DNA from: Thermococcus sp. | Lineage (GTDB): Archaea > Methanobacteriota_B > Thermococci > Thermococcales > Thermococcaceae | NCBI GenBank assembly: GCA_027062125.1 | Contig: JAMOTW010000110.1 | Location: forward strand, 1 to 6,461 | Length of the DNA: 6,461 bases | Reading direction: 5' to 3' | Shown: piece after piece, positions 1 through 5,053 of the stretch | Position numbering within the stretch: the stretch's first letter is position 1 | How the letters are laid out: each line of letters begins with the position of its first letter | Program-made: the position numbers and the translations under genes | Notes under the pieces: model-generated | Told to the model about the DNA's origin: nothing | The model's input: the letters and a program-made list of their open reading frames with translations, nothing else | Database searches by the model: none

Positions 1-583
1 CGGTCATCTTCATGTAGTGCCTCGCGGCGCTGTCGACGACGTAGATGACCGGGATGCCGTATTCAGCCAGCTCCTTCGCGGTAATCTTGCCCTGCCACTT
101 GGGCCTCGTCTCGGTAACGATGACCTTTATGTCCTTGCCCATGTCCCACGCCCTCTTCATGACGCTCAGGGCGGCCTTGCTGTGGCAGTGTGTCATTATG
201 ACGTCCCCGTCCTCTATGCGTTTCGCCCCGAACTCGCCGATCCTCTCGAGGGCCTTCTCCGAGTTGTAGATGAACTCCTTGGCGGCGTTTATCACGATGA
301 ACTTGAGCTGCTCCAGGTCGGCGCCGCTGGCGTAGGCAACCTTCCCGCGATGCATGACGTAACGGAGCGCGTTCGGCAGGGAAACGGCCGTCGGCCTCGT
401 CTCGTAGAGTATCTTCGCCGCCTGCTTCATCTCGTTCCAAAAGTCATCGACGTTCGTCGCCCTGCTCTTCTCCGCCTGGAGCTGGAGGGCGTAGGCGGCT
501 GAACGGGCTATCTTACCAGCCCCCCTTATCCTCATGTCCTTAATCTCCTCCGCAATCTCAAGCACTTCCTTCACTACTGGCAT
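1..583 (-). CDS. Ribose-1,5-bisphosphate isomerase, N-terminal part (runs off left edge)
   Basis: This is the first 194 residues of an aIF2B/eIF2B-alpha-like isomerase; the C-terminal part lies beyond base 1. I recognise it as the archaeal ribose-1,5-bisphosphate isomerase, which converts ribose-1,5-bisphosphate to ribulose-1,5-bisphosphate. It acts in the cytoplasm between AMP phosphorylase and type III Rubisco in AMP and nucleoside degradation. Visible landmarks are IRGAGKIARSAAYALQ (residues 19-34), TRPTAVSLPNALRY (62-75), the stretch DVIMTHCHSKAALS (127-140) and VTETRPKWQGK (160 region). Cys133 in THCHSK falls at the number reported for the catalytic cysteine of the T. kodakarensis enzyme; the partner Asp (about residue 202) lies just outside. 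The ATG at 583 is preceded by GAGGGGTGAT with a 4-nt gap, a strong archaeal ribosome binding site; an in-frame GTG three codons upstream lies inside that site and is less likely. The gene is divergent from the aminotransferase. Confidence 0.93.
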   Translation of the reverse strand, partial: MPVVKEVLEIAEEIKDMRIRGAGKIARSAAYALQLQAEKSRATNVDDFWNEMKQAAKILYETRPTAVSLPNALRYVMHRGKVAYASGADLEQLKFIVINAAKEFIYNSEKALERIGEFGAKRIEDGDVIMTHCHSKAALSVMKRAWDMGKDIKVIVTETRPKWQGKITAKELAEYGIPVIYVVDSAARHYMKMT

Positions 584-587
584 CGCT

Positions 588-597
588 ATCACCCCTC
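588..597 (-). promoter_or_regulatory. Ribosome binding site of the R15P isomerase gene
   Basis: GAGGGGTGAT on the minus strand, ending 4 nt before the ATG at 583, matches the complement of the archaeal 16S rRNA 3' end (GGTGAT core). It supports the ATG over the in-frame GTG at 592-590. Confidence 0.75.
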
Positions 598-626
598 TCT
601 GGTAACCCCTGATTATGTCGGGAGGG

Positions 627-633
627 TTTATAG
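627..633 (-). promoter_or_regulatory. TATA box for the R15P isomerase gene
   Basis: The minus strand reads AAAAAGCTCTATAAACC, an A-rich BRE-like stretch followed by CTATAAA. The usual 23-27 bp spacing puts the transcription start near base 605, leaving a leader of about 20 nt that contains the GGTGAT ribosome binding site. This is judged by position and sequence only. Confidence 0.65.
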
Positions 634-645
634 AGCTTTTTGTGT

Positions 646-655
646 GCACCGGTGC
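646..655. promoter_or_regulatory. Perfect 10-bp palindrome GCACCGGTGC, possible operator
   Basis: GCACCGGTGC equals its own reverse complement. It lies about 13 bp upstream of the TATA box of the isomerase gene, where an archaeal activator could sit next to the TATA/BRE complex. No known Thermococcales regulator motif is recognised in it, and a 10-bp palindrome can occur by chance, so the regulatory role is inference. Confidence 0.3.
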
Positions 656-661
656 TCCCGA

Positions 662-679
662 ATGTTCTTTGATGTTCTT
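662..679 (+). repeat. Tandem ATGTTCTT repeat with 10-bp period
   Basis: ATGTTCTT occurs at 662-669 and again at 672-679, separated by two bases. The 10-bp period would place both copies on the same face of the helix. The repeat sits in the middle of the divergent intergenic region, away from both TATA boxes. Function is unknown and the repeat may be accidental. Confidence 0.3.
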
Positions 680-735
680 AAAAATACCCCCTGCTTTGAC
701 TTTACTATTGTAAACCCTCCTAACGACCATTGCAG

Positions 736-747
736 AAAGATTTATAA
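736..747 (+). promoter_or_regulatory. BRE/TATA promoter of the aminotransferase gene
   Basis: GAAAGATTTATAA is a typical Thermococcales promoter: a purine-rich BRE followed by TTTATAA at 741-747. It predicts transcription starting near 770 and a leader of about 65-70 nt to the ATG at 838. A second TATA-like string, TATATAA at 771-777, has a poorer BRE but would give a shorter leader of roughly 35-40 nt. Which one is used cannot be decided here. Confidence 0.65.
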
Positions 748-784
748 CCAATCGCCGCTAATCCCACATGTATATAATTGGTTA
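745..784. repeat. 8-bp inverted repeat TAACCAAT/ATTGGTTA around the aminotransferase start site
   Basis: TAACCAAT at 745-752 is the exact reverse complement of ATTGGTTA at 777-784. The half-sites are separated by 24 bp, a centre-to-centre distance of 32 bp or about three helical turns. The left arm overlaps the end of the TATA box and the predicted transcription start falls between the arms. This layout fits a dimeric repressor or Lrp-type regulator, but no specific protein can be named. Confidence 0.4.
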
Positions 785-824
785 CGTGCTCAAAAATGTG
801 CATTCAAATGGGGGGAACGGAAGT

Positions 825-829
825 GGAGG
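825..829 (+). promoter_or_regulatory. Ribosome binding site deciding the aminotransferase start
   Basis: GGAGG lies 8 nt before the ATG at 838 and is the best site in the region. If the GTG at 823 were the start, this string would be codons for Val-Glu-Glu and the upstream run of six G (811-815 area) would have to serve. The start is therefore likely but not certain. Confidence 0.55.
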
Positions 830-837
830 AAAAACTC

Positions 838-2079
838 ATGCGCAAGCTGGGTTCAGGTTCACTGGACTTTGAAACGTACTTCTCAGACAAGGCCAAGGCC
901 ATGAAGGCTTCCGAGATTAGGGAGCTGCTCAAGCTCGTCGAGAGCTCCGACGTTATCTCCCTTGCCGGCGGCCTTCCCGCTCCCGAGACCTTCCCGGTCG
1001 AGGACATAAAGAGGATATCCCAGGAGGTGCTCACCCACCACGCCGACAAGGCTTTGCAGTACGGGACCACCAAGGGATTCACCCCTCTCCGCCTCGCCCT
1101 AGCCGACTGGATGGAGAAGCGTTACGGCATCCCGACCAGCAAGGTCGAGATAATGATGGTCGCAGGAAGCCAGCAGGCCCTCGACCTCATCGGAAGAACC
1201 TTCATCAACCCCGGCGACCTGGTAGTCGTCGAGGGACCGACCTACCTCGCGGCGCTGAACGCGTTCAAGTACTACGGTCCGGAATTCATCAGCATACCGA
1301 TGGATCACGACGGAATGAGGATCGACCTCCTCGAGGAGAAGCTCAGGAAGCTCACCGCCGAGGGCAAGAAGATAAAGTTCGTCTACACCGTCTCGACCTT
1401 CCAGAACCCGATGGGCGTTACGATGAGCGTTGAGAGAAGGGAGCGCCTCGTTGAGCTCGCCAGGGAGTACGACTTCCTCATCGTCGAGGACGGCCCGTAC
1501 AGCGAGCTCCGCTACTCCGGCGAGCCCGTGCCACCGATAAAGCACTTCGACGACGAGGGACGCGTCATCTACCTCGGAACCTTCTCGAAGATACTCGCTC
1601 CGGGCTTCCGCCTCGGCTGGGTCGCCGCACACCCGCACTTCATAAGGAAGATGGAGATAGCCAAGCAGGCCGTTGACCTCTGCGCCAACACCCTCGCCCA
1701 GGTCATAGCCTGGAAGTTCGTTGAGAACGGCTACCTCGACAGGCACATACCGAAGATAATAGAGTTCTACAAGCCGCGCAGGGATGCAATGCTCGAGGCC
1801 CTCGAGGAGTACATGCCCGAGGGGGTTGAGTGGACGAAACCCGACGGAGGGATGTTCATCTGGGTCACCCTGCCGGAGGGCATAGACACCAAACTTATGA
1901 TGGAGAAGGCAGTCTCGAAGGGAGTCGCCTACGTGCCGGGTGAGGCCTTCTTCGCCCACCGCGACGTCAAGAACACGATGCGCCTGAACTTCACCTACGT
2001 ACCCGAAGAGAAGATACGCGAGGGCGTCAAGAGGCTCGCCGAGGTCATAGAGGGAGAGATGAAGGCCCTCAAGGGCTGA
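838..2079 (+). CDS. PLP-dependent aminotransferase (2-aminoadipate/kynurenine aminotransferase type)
   Basis: A 413-residue fold-type I aminotransferase of class I/II, cytoplasmic, transferring amino groups between amino acids and 2-oxo acids with pyridoxal phosphate. It resembles the archaeal group of LysN/kynurenine aminotransferase II homologues such as Pyrococcus horikoshii PH0207. Family marks are SLAGGLPAPETFP (41-53), LQYGTTKGFTPLR (73-85), GSQQALDL (110-117), FQNPMGVTM (188-196, Asn190), VEDGPYSELRYSG (216-228, Asp218 for the PLP nitrogen), GTFSKILAPGFRLGW (247-261, Lys251 as Schiff base) and MRLNF (381-385, Arg382 for the substrate carboxylate). Substrate choice (aromatic, 2-aminoadipate, branched-chain or glutamate/2-oxoglutarate) is not readable from sequence. 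The ATG at 838 has GGAGG at 825-829 with 8-nt spacing; an in-frame GTG at 823 would add five residues, and ATGs at 808 and 796 lack a good site. It has its own promoter. Confidence 0.92.
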   Translation: MRKLGSGSLDFETYFSDKAKAMKASEIRELLKLVESSDVISLAGGLPAPETFPVEDIKRISQEVLTHHADKALQYGTTKGFTPLRLALADWMEKRYGIPTSKVEIMMVAGSQQALDLIGRTFINPGDLVVVEGPTYLAALNAFKYYGPEFISIPMDHDGMRIDLLEEKLRKLTAEGKKIKFVYTVSTFQNPMGVTMSVERRERLVELAREYDFLIVEDGPYSELRYSGEPVPPIKHFDDEGRVIYLGTFSKILAPGFRLGWVAAHPHFIRKMEIAKQAVDLCANTLAQVIAWKFVENGYLDRHIPKIIEFYKPRRDAMLEALEEYMPEGVEWTKPDGGMFIWVTLPEGIDTKLMMEKAVSKGVAYVPGEAFFAHRDVKNTMRLNFTYVPEEKIREGVKRLAEVIEGEMKALKG

Positions 2080-2083
2080 CCAC

Positions 2084-2097
2084 TCTTCTTTTCCTTT
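2084..2097 (+). terminator. Pyrimidine-rich terminator after the aminotransferase gene
   Basis: A C/T stretch with runs of T4 and T3 begins 5 nt after the stop codon. Archaeal RNA polymerase terminates at oligo-T tracts without a hairpin. This one is interrupted by C and so is only moderately convincing. Confidence 0.4.
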
Positions 2098-2098
2098 C

Positions 2099-2112
2099 GC
2101 AAAGCTTTTTAT
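2099..2112 (+). promoter_or_regulatory. BRE/TATA promoter of the amidotransferase-like gene
   Basis: GCAAAGCTTTTTAT is a textbook Thermococcales BRE plus TATA element. The expected transcription start near 2133 gives a leader of about 13 nt that begins at the ribosome binding site AAGGTGAT (2134-2141) just before the ATG at 2146. This separates the gene from the aminotransferase upstream. Confidence 0.7.
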
Positions 2113-2145
2113 CTCCTACTTATAACTCCGGTTAAGGTGATAGTC

Positions 2146-3027
2146 ATGAAACCGCTGATCGGTATAATCGGCCAGGTTGACCACTCGAGGAACAGGCTGT
2201 TTCTGGACAGAACCCACATCGAGAAGATCGCGGCGGCCGGCGGAATCCCCGCGGTTTTCAACACCGCCGCCTCACCAGACGAAGTTCTGGAGCACGTCGA
2301 TGGAATACTCCTCATAGAGGGACCCGACGTTCACCCCCACTTCTACGGGGAGGATCCCTCCGGTGCCATCAAGTACGTCGATGTTGACCGTGACGAGTTC
2401 GAGATAAGCCTTGTGAGAAAGGCCGTTGAGAGGGGCGTTCCGATACTCGGAATCTGCAGGGGCATGCAGGTGATAAACGTCGCCCTTGGGGGAACCCTCT
2501 ACCAAGACATAGGCGAGATTCCGAAGGCGATAAAGCACGACTGGGAGCTCAGGTTGATAGGACCCTCCCAGCGCGTCCACGGCGTTAGGATAAAGACGAG
2601 CTCGAGGCTCTACGATATTCTCAAAGAGGAGCTGGACATCGAGGGCACGAACGAGGTCTACGTCAGGGTGAACAGCTTCCACCACCAGGCCGTCAAGAGG
2701 GTCGGCGAAGGTCTCCGGCCTGCCGCCTACTCCGTGGACGGGCTCATAGAGGCCATTGAGGGCTCCGATGAAAGCGGGAGCTTCATAATAGGCGTCCAGT
2801 GGCAGCCCGAGTACCTCCCCGAGATGGAGAGGCTCTACGAGGCCTTTGTTAGGGCGGCATCAGAGTACAGGGCCAGGAAGCTTGAGATGGAGCGGGTGGA
2901 GATAGAGGCAGAGGTGCGCGAGGAGCTGGCAGGGGAAAGCCCAGAGAACGAGCCTACCGCGGAACCAGATGAGAGCCATCGCAGCTTGGAAAAGATCGAT
3001 AGCCTTCACGACACGACCCAAACGTGA
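2146..3027 (+). CDS. Class I glutamine amidotransferase-like (peptidase C26/PuuD-like) protein with altered triad
   Basis: A 293-residue cytoplasmic protein with a GATase1 fold of the gamma-glutamyl hydrolase/PuuD group, which hydrolyses gamma-glutamyl amides through a Cys-His-Glu triad. The nucleophile elbow is GICRGMQ (residues 102-108, Cys104), preceded by the fold's GVPIL strand. NSFHHQAV (176-183) and DGLIEAIE (198-205) are also typical. The triad region normally reads GVQWHPE but here is GVQWQPE (216-222): Gln220 replaces the catalytic His while Glu222 remains. The usual GGxD turn is also changed, to EGPDVHP (58-64). The core ends near residue 243; a charged, Glu-rich tail of about 50 residues follows, with a possible short helix at 244-262. 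Its last 24 codons plus stop overlap the 3' end of the radical SAM gene. The ATG at 2146 is chosen over the in-frame GTG at 2137 because GGTGAT lies just upstream. Whether it is an active enzyme, and its substrate, are unclear. Confidence 0.85.
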   Translation: MKPLIGIIGQVDHSRNRLFLDRTHIEKIAAAGGIPAVFNTAASPDEVLEHVDGILLIEGPDVHPHFYGEDPSGAIKYVDVDRDEFEISLVRKAVERGVPILGICRGMQVINVALGGTLYQDIGEIPKAIKHDWELRLIGPSQRVHGVRIKTSSRLYDILKEELDIEGTNEVYVRVNSFHHQAVKRVGEGLRPAAYSVDGLIEAIEGSDESGSFIIGVQWQPEYLPEMERLYEAFVRAASEYRARKLEMERVEIEAEVREELAGESPENEPTAEPDESHRSLEKIDSLHDTTQT

Positions 3028-3796
3028 TTCCTTTTTCTAAAATTTTTCTCTCCGCTTCCCGGAGGATTTCGAAGCGGAGCTCCTGTGGAAGGTAGTAGTA
3101 GCCCCCTATCCTCTCACCCCTCTCGTAGAGCGGCCACAGCCTCTCCATCAGCCCCGGAAACTTGGCGAACATTCTCCTCTTTGAATCCGGCCGAAGCTTG
3201 AGCGTGGAAACTGTGATGTGGCTCACGAAGCTCAGGGCGTCGAGGGTCTCATCGAAGTCCTCCCACGTGTAGAACGGGATTATCGGGTCTATGCGCGCGT
3301 ACACTGGAATGCCGGCTTCCTTCGCCTTCTTAAGCGCTCTGACTCTAGCCTTTGGAGATGGCGCGTTTGGTTCTAGGAGTCTCGCCTTTCTCTCGTCCAT
3401 GGTCGTTACGGTTATCCCGACGGCGCACTTCAGCTCGCTTAGAATATCGATGTCGCGCTCGAAGATATCCGACTTCGTGAGGAGCAGACAGCGGACGCCG
3501 TAGCGTTTGAAGAGCTCAAGCACCTTCCGCGTTATTCCCAGCTCCCGCTCGATGGTCGGGTATGGATCGGAGGAGTAGGAGAGCGCTATGATGTAGCGCC
3601 TGTCGAACTTTCTAAGCTCCCTCTCGAGCTTTGGCAGAAGGTTCTCTTTAGTTCTTACCCGAAAAGCGTTCGGGATGTAGCTCGTTATGTAGCAGTAGAC
3701 GCAGGCGTGGTCGCAGCCCGTGTAGACGTTCAGCGTGTACTTGAATGGGCAGGTGCAGAGCTCCGCCTTCCAGGGATCGAAGGGTCTTATGTACAT
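2954..3796 (-). CDS. SplB-like radical SAM protein
   Basis: A 280-residue radical SAM protein of the spore photoproduct lyase-related group (COG1533). It has the 4Fe-4S/AdoMet motif CxxxCxxC as TGCDHACVYCY (residues 26-36; Cys28, Cys32, Cys35). Also present are the family segments LSYSSDPYPTIEREL (residues about 82-96), LLTKSD, the GITVTTMDE strand and RIDPIIPFY. Near the C-terminus CREGY (Cys262) and SCDGSHL (Cys272) are typical of this subgroup and could bind a second metal site. Archaeal members are not expected to repair spore DNA, and the true substrate is unknown. The open frame extends further upstream, but that part is antisense to the OsmC gene. MYIRPFDPWK at 3796 is the natural N-terminus, 26 nt from a TATA element, so the mRNA is probably leaderless; a GTG at 3799 is the only close alternative. 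It is divergent from the OsmC gene and convergent with the amidotransferase-like gene. Confidence 0.88.
   Translation of the reverse strand: MYIRPFDPWKAELCTCPFKYTLNVYTGCDHACVYCYITSYIPNAFRVRTKENLLPKLERELRKFDRRYIIALSYSSDPYPTIERELGITRKVLELFKRYGVRCLLLTKSDIFERDIDILSELKCAVGITVTTMDERKARLLEPNAPSPKARVRALKKAKEAGIPVYARIDPIIPFYTWEDFDETLDALSFVSHITVSTLKLRPDSKRRMFAKFPGLMERLWPLYERGERIGGYYYLPQELRFEILREAERKILEKGITFGSCREGYRSFPSCDGSHLVPR
3030..3050 (+). terminator. Oligo-T terminator of the amidotransferase-like gene, inside the opposite gene
   Basis: Just after the stop codon at 3027 the plus strand carries T5 at 3032-3036 and T5 at 3043-3047 within a 21-bp AT-rich patch. This is the strongest T-rich tract near this gene end and fits archaeal intrinsic termination. 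The same bases encode a KILEKG stretch of the radical SAM protein on the other strand, using A-ending codons (AAA, TTA, GAA) that are unusual in this GC-rich window. Confidence 0.6.
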
Positions 3797-3808
3797 CACC
3801 AGTGGTTT

Positions 3809-3833
3809 GGGAAACCCCTTTAAATCCCTTCCC
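3809..3833. promoter_or_regulatory. Shared divergent TATA element between radical SAM and OsmC genes
   Basis: TTTAAAT at 3819-3825 reads as TTTAAA on plus and ATTTAAA on minus. It is the only TATA-like string in the 60 bp between the two starts. On minus it lies 26 nt from the ATG at 3796, which predicts a leaderless mRNA. On plus it predicts a start near 3847, about 10 nt before the OsmC ATG at 3857. GGGAA (3809-3813) and TTCCC (3829-3833) flank it almost symmetrically, giving a quasi-palindrome. Confidence 0.55.
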
Positions 3834-3856
3834 GGACTGGGAGTGGTGGTTAAGAT

Positions 3857-4267
3857 ATGTCCAAACCGGTCAAGGGAAGGGTCGAGTGGTTTAAGGATTA
3901 CCAGTTCATCGGGAGGATAGAGAGCGACAGCTGTTCCGTCATCCTCGGGGAGGGTGGCATAAGCCCCATGAAGCTCCTTCTTCTGAGCGTCGCCGGATGC
4001 ACCGCCTACGACGTGGTCATGATACTCCAGAAGATGCGCGAGCCGATCGAGGGGCTGGAGGTCGAGATAAGCGGCGAGAGGCGCGAGGAGCACCCGAGAA
4101 TTTACGATAAGGTGCACCTGCACTACAGAATCTACGGCGACGTGAAGGAGGAGAAAGCTAAGAGGGCGATAGAGCTGAGCCAGGACAAGTACTGCTCCGC
4201 GAGTGCCCACGTGAAGCTCAGCGGGGCGGAGCTGACCTACTCCTTCGAGATCATTCGGGACGGGTGA
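3857..4267 (+). CDS. OsmC/Ohr-family peroxide-reducing protein
   Basis: A 136-residue OsmC-family protein. Family members are homodimers that reduce organic and inorganic peroxides with a pair of conserved cysteines. Cys48 in LLSVAGCTAYD (residues 42-52) is the expected peroxidatic cysteine at the start of the central helix, and Cys113 in DKYCSASAHV (110-119) the resolving one. Both are present, as is Arg20, and GGISPMKLLL (33-42) matches the usual region before the active Cys. The length is normal for the short OsmC subfamily; a T. kodakarensis OsmC homologue has been structurally characterised. The ATG at 3857 follows GGTGGT (3845-3850). The upstream neighbour is the divergent radical SAM gene. 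A shared promoter could mean joint expression, for example under oxidative stress to Fe-S enzymes, but that is inference. Confidence 0.9.
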   Translation: MSKPVKGRVEWFKDYQFIGRIESDSCSVILGEGGISPMKLLLLSVAGCTAYDVVMILQKMREPIEGLEVEISGERREEHPRIYDKVHLHYRIYGDVKEEKAKRAIELSQDKYCSASAHVKLSGAELTYSFEIIRDG

Positions 4268-4276
4268 TGGATTAAC

Positions 4277-4283
4277 TTTTTAA
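4277..4283 (+). promoter_or_regulatory. TATA box of the MarC-type gene
   Basis: GATTAACTTTTTAACCCC contains TTTTTAA at 4277-4283, 10 nt after the OsmC stop codon. It predicts a transcription start near 4305 and a leader of about 11 nt to the GTG at 4316. The T-run here and the pyrimidine tract at 4284-4296 may also terminate OsmC transcripts. Confidence 0.6.
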
Positions 4284-4315
4284 CCCCTTCTTTTCCGGCC
4301 GGAACGGGTGGTCGC

Positions 4316-4957
4316 GTGATAGAGTACCTCAAGTACTTCGTGCTGCTCTACGGCGGACTGTTCGCGATAACGAACCCGGTTGGAGCCGTCCCGGTGTTCC
4401 TGAGCGTTACCCACGACCTCAGCTGGAGCGAGAGGCGCGAGATAGCGACGAAAACCGCCTTGACCGTTGTTATAACGCTCGTCACCTTCGCCCTCATAGG
4501 GGAGTGGATATTCAAGTTCTTCGGCTCGAGCGTCGACGCCTTCGCCATAGCCGGCGGCATACTGCTCTTCAAGATGGCGATGGAGATGCTCTCGGGAAAG
4601 CTCTCGACGGTCAAGATAAGCAAGGAGGAAACGGAGGAGTTCAGCGAGGAAGTGGTCACGCTGGAGGAGGTGGCGATAATACCGCTCGCGATACCGCTCA
4701 TTTCTGGCCCGGGCGCGATAACGACGGTAATGCTCTACATGGCCAAGAGCGGCCACGTTTCCGAGAAGGCCACCGTTATAACGAGCATCGTGGCGATAGG
4801 GCTGACCGTCTGGCTGATCCTCTGCTCCTCGAACAGGATACAGAAGAAGCTCGGAAGGGTCGGCATCAAGGTTATGACGAGGATGATGGGTCTGATACTG
4901 ACCTCGATGGCCGTGCAGATGATAATCAACGGAATCAAGGGGGCCTTTGGGATTTAA
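4316..4957 (+). CDS. MarC/SnatA-family multi-pass membrane protein (likely neutral amino acid transporter)
   Basis: A 213-residue membrane protein of the MarC (UPF0056/NAAT) family. About six hydrophobic segments are visible, near residues 5-28, 46-66, 73-93, 117-139, 152-171 and 187-208. Diagnostic motifs are ITNPVGAVPVFLS (18-30) in the first segment and the related PLAIPLISGPGAITTVM (123-139) in the fourth, matching the two-fold inverted repeat of the family. The loop at 94-117 is charged. A Thermococcus sp. KS-1 member of this family, SnatA (216 residues), was shown to carry small neutral amino acids such as glycine and alanine, and this protein has almost the same size, so a similar role is likely. 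Whether it is the direct orthologue or a paralogue cannot be told. The GTG start at 4316 follows GGGTGGT (4306-4312); no nearby in-frame ATG keeps the first membrane segment intact. Confidence 0.88.
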   Translation: MIEYLKYFVLLYGGLFAITNPVGAVPVFLSVTHDLSWSERREIATKTALTVVITLVTFALIGEWIFKFFGSSVDAFAIAGGILLFKMAMEMLSGKLSTVKISKEETEEFSEEVVTLEEVAIIPLAIPLISGPGAITTVMLYMAKSGHVSEKATVITSIVAIGLTVWLILCSSNRIQKKLGRVGIKVMTRMMGLILTSMAVQMIINGIKGAFGI

Positions 4958-4973
4958 AGCCCCGTCAACGCCG

Positions 4974-4985
4974 TTTTTCCTCTCC
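4974..4985 (+). terminator. Oligo-T terminator after the MarC-type gene
   Basis: T5 at 4974-4978, followed by a C/T-rich stretch, lies 17 nt after the stop codon and precedes the next gene's own TATA box. No hairpin is needed or seen, which is usual for archaea. Confidence 0.5.
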
Positions 4986-5014
4986 CCTTCACCGGAGGTC
5001 CCCCAACCGGCACA

Positions 5015-5021
5015 TTTTTTA
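5015..5021 (+). promoter_or_regulatory. TATA box of the DUF1884 gene
   Basis: CACATTTTTTAG contains TTTTTTA at 5015-5021, about 25 bp before 5043. The leader would be about 11 nt and would hold the ribosome binding site GTGGTG (5042-5047) before the ATG at 5054. The gene therefore appears to be transcribed on its own. Confidence 0.55.
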
Positions 5022-5053
5022 GTTCGCAAGCCCAATCGATAGTGGTGTTCGAG

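Noticed and set aside
17..502. Plus-strand open frame of 161 codons at the left end
   Set aside because: It is a shadow of the R15P isomerase gene, whose minus-strand translation contains all expected motifs including Cys133.
644..904. Possible small plus-strand gene of 86 codons in the divergent intergenic region
   Set aside because: It crosses the aminotransferase promoter and start in another frame, has no ribosome binding site, and its sequence is Cys/Trp/Arg-rich without recognisable features.
1099..1959. Long minus-strand open frame of 286 codons inside the aminotransferase gene
   Set aside because: It is antisense to a gene with complete family motifs. GC-rich codon use keeps the antisense frame open, and its translation shows no recognisable domain and no promoter or ribosome binding site.
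3797..4210. Upstream extension of the radical SAM reading frame by 138 codons
   Set aside because: This part is antisense to the OsmC gene and lacks radical SAM homology. The family N-terminus MYIRPFDPWK begins at 3796, correctly spaced from a TATA element.
4280..5035. Minus-strand open frame of 251 codons across the MarC-type gene
   Set aside because: The translation is rich in Arg, His and Gly as expected of a shadow frame and lacks membrane or domain motifs, while the plus strand encodes a clear MarC protein.
4958..5053. Gap between the MarC-type and DUF1884 genes searched for a small RNA or small gene
   Set aside because: Apart from the T5 terminator and the TATA box I see no stable hairpin, kink-turn or open frame with a ribosome binding site.
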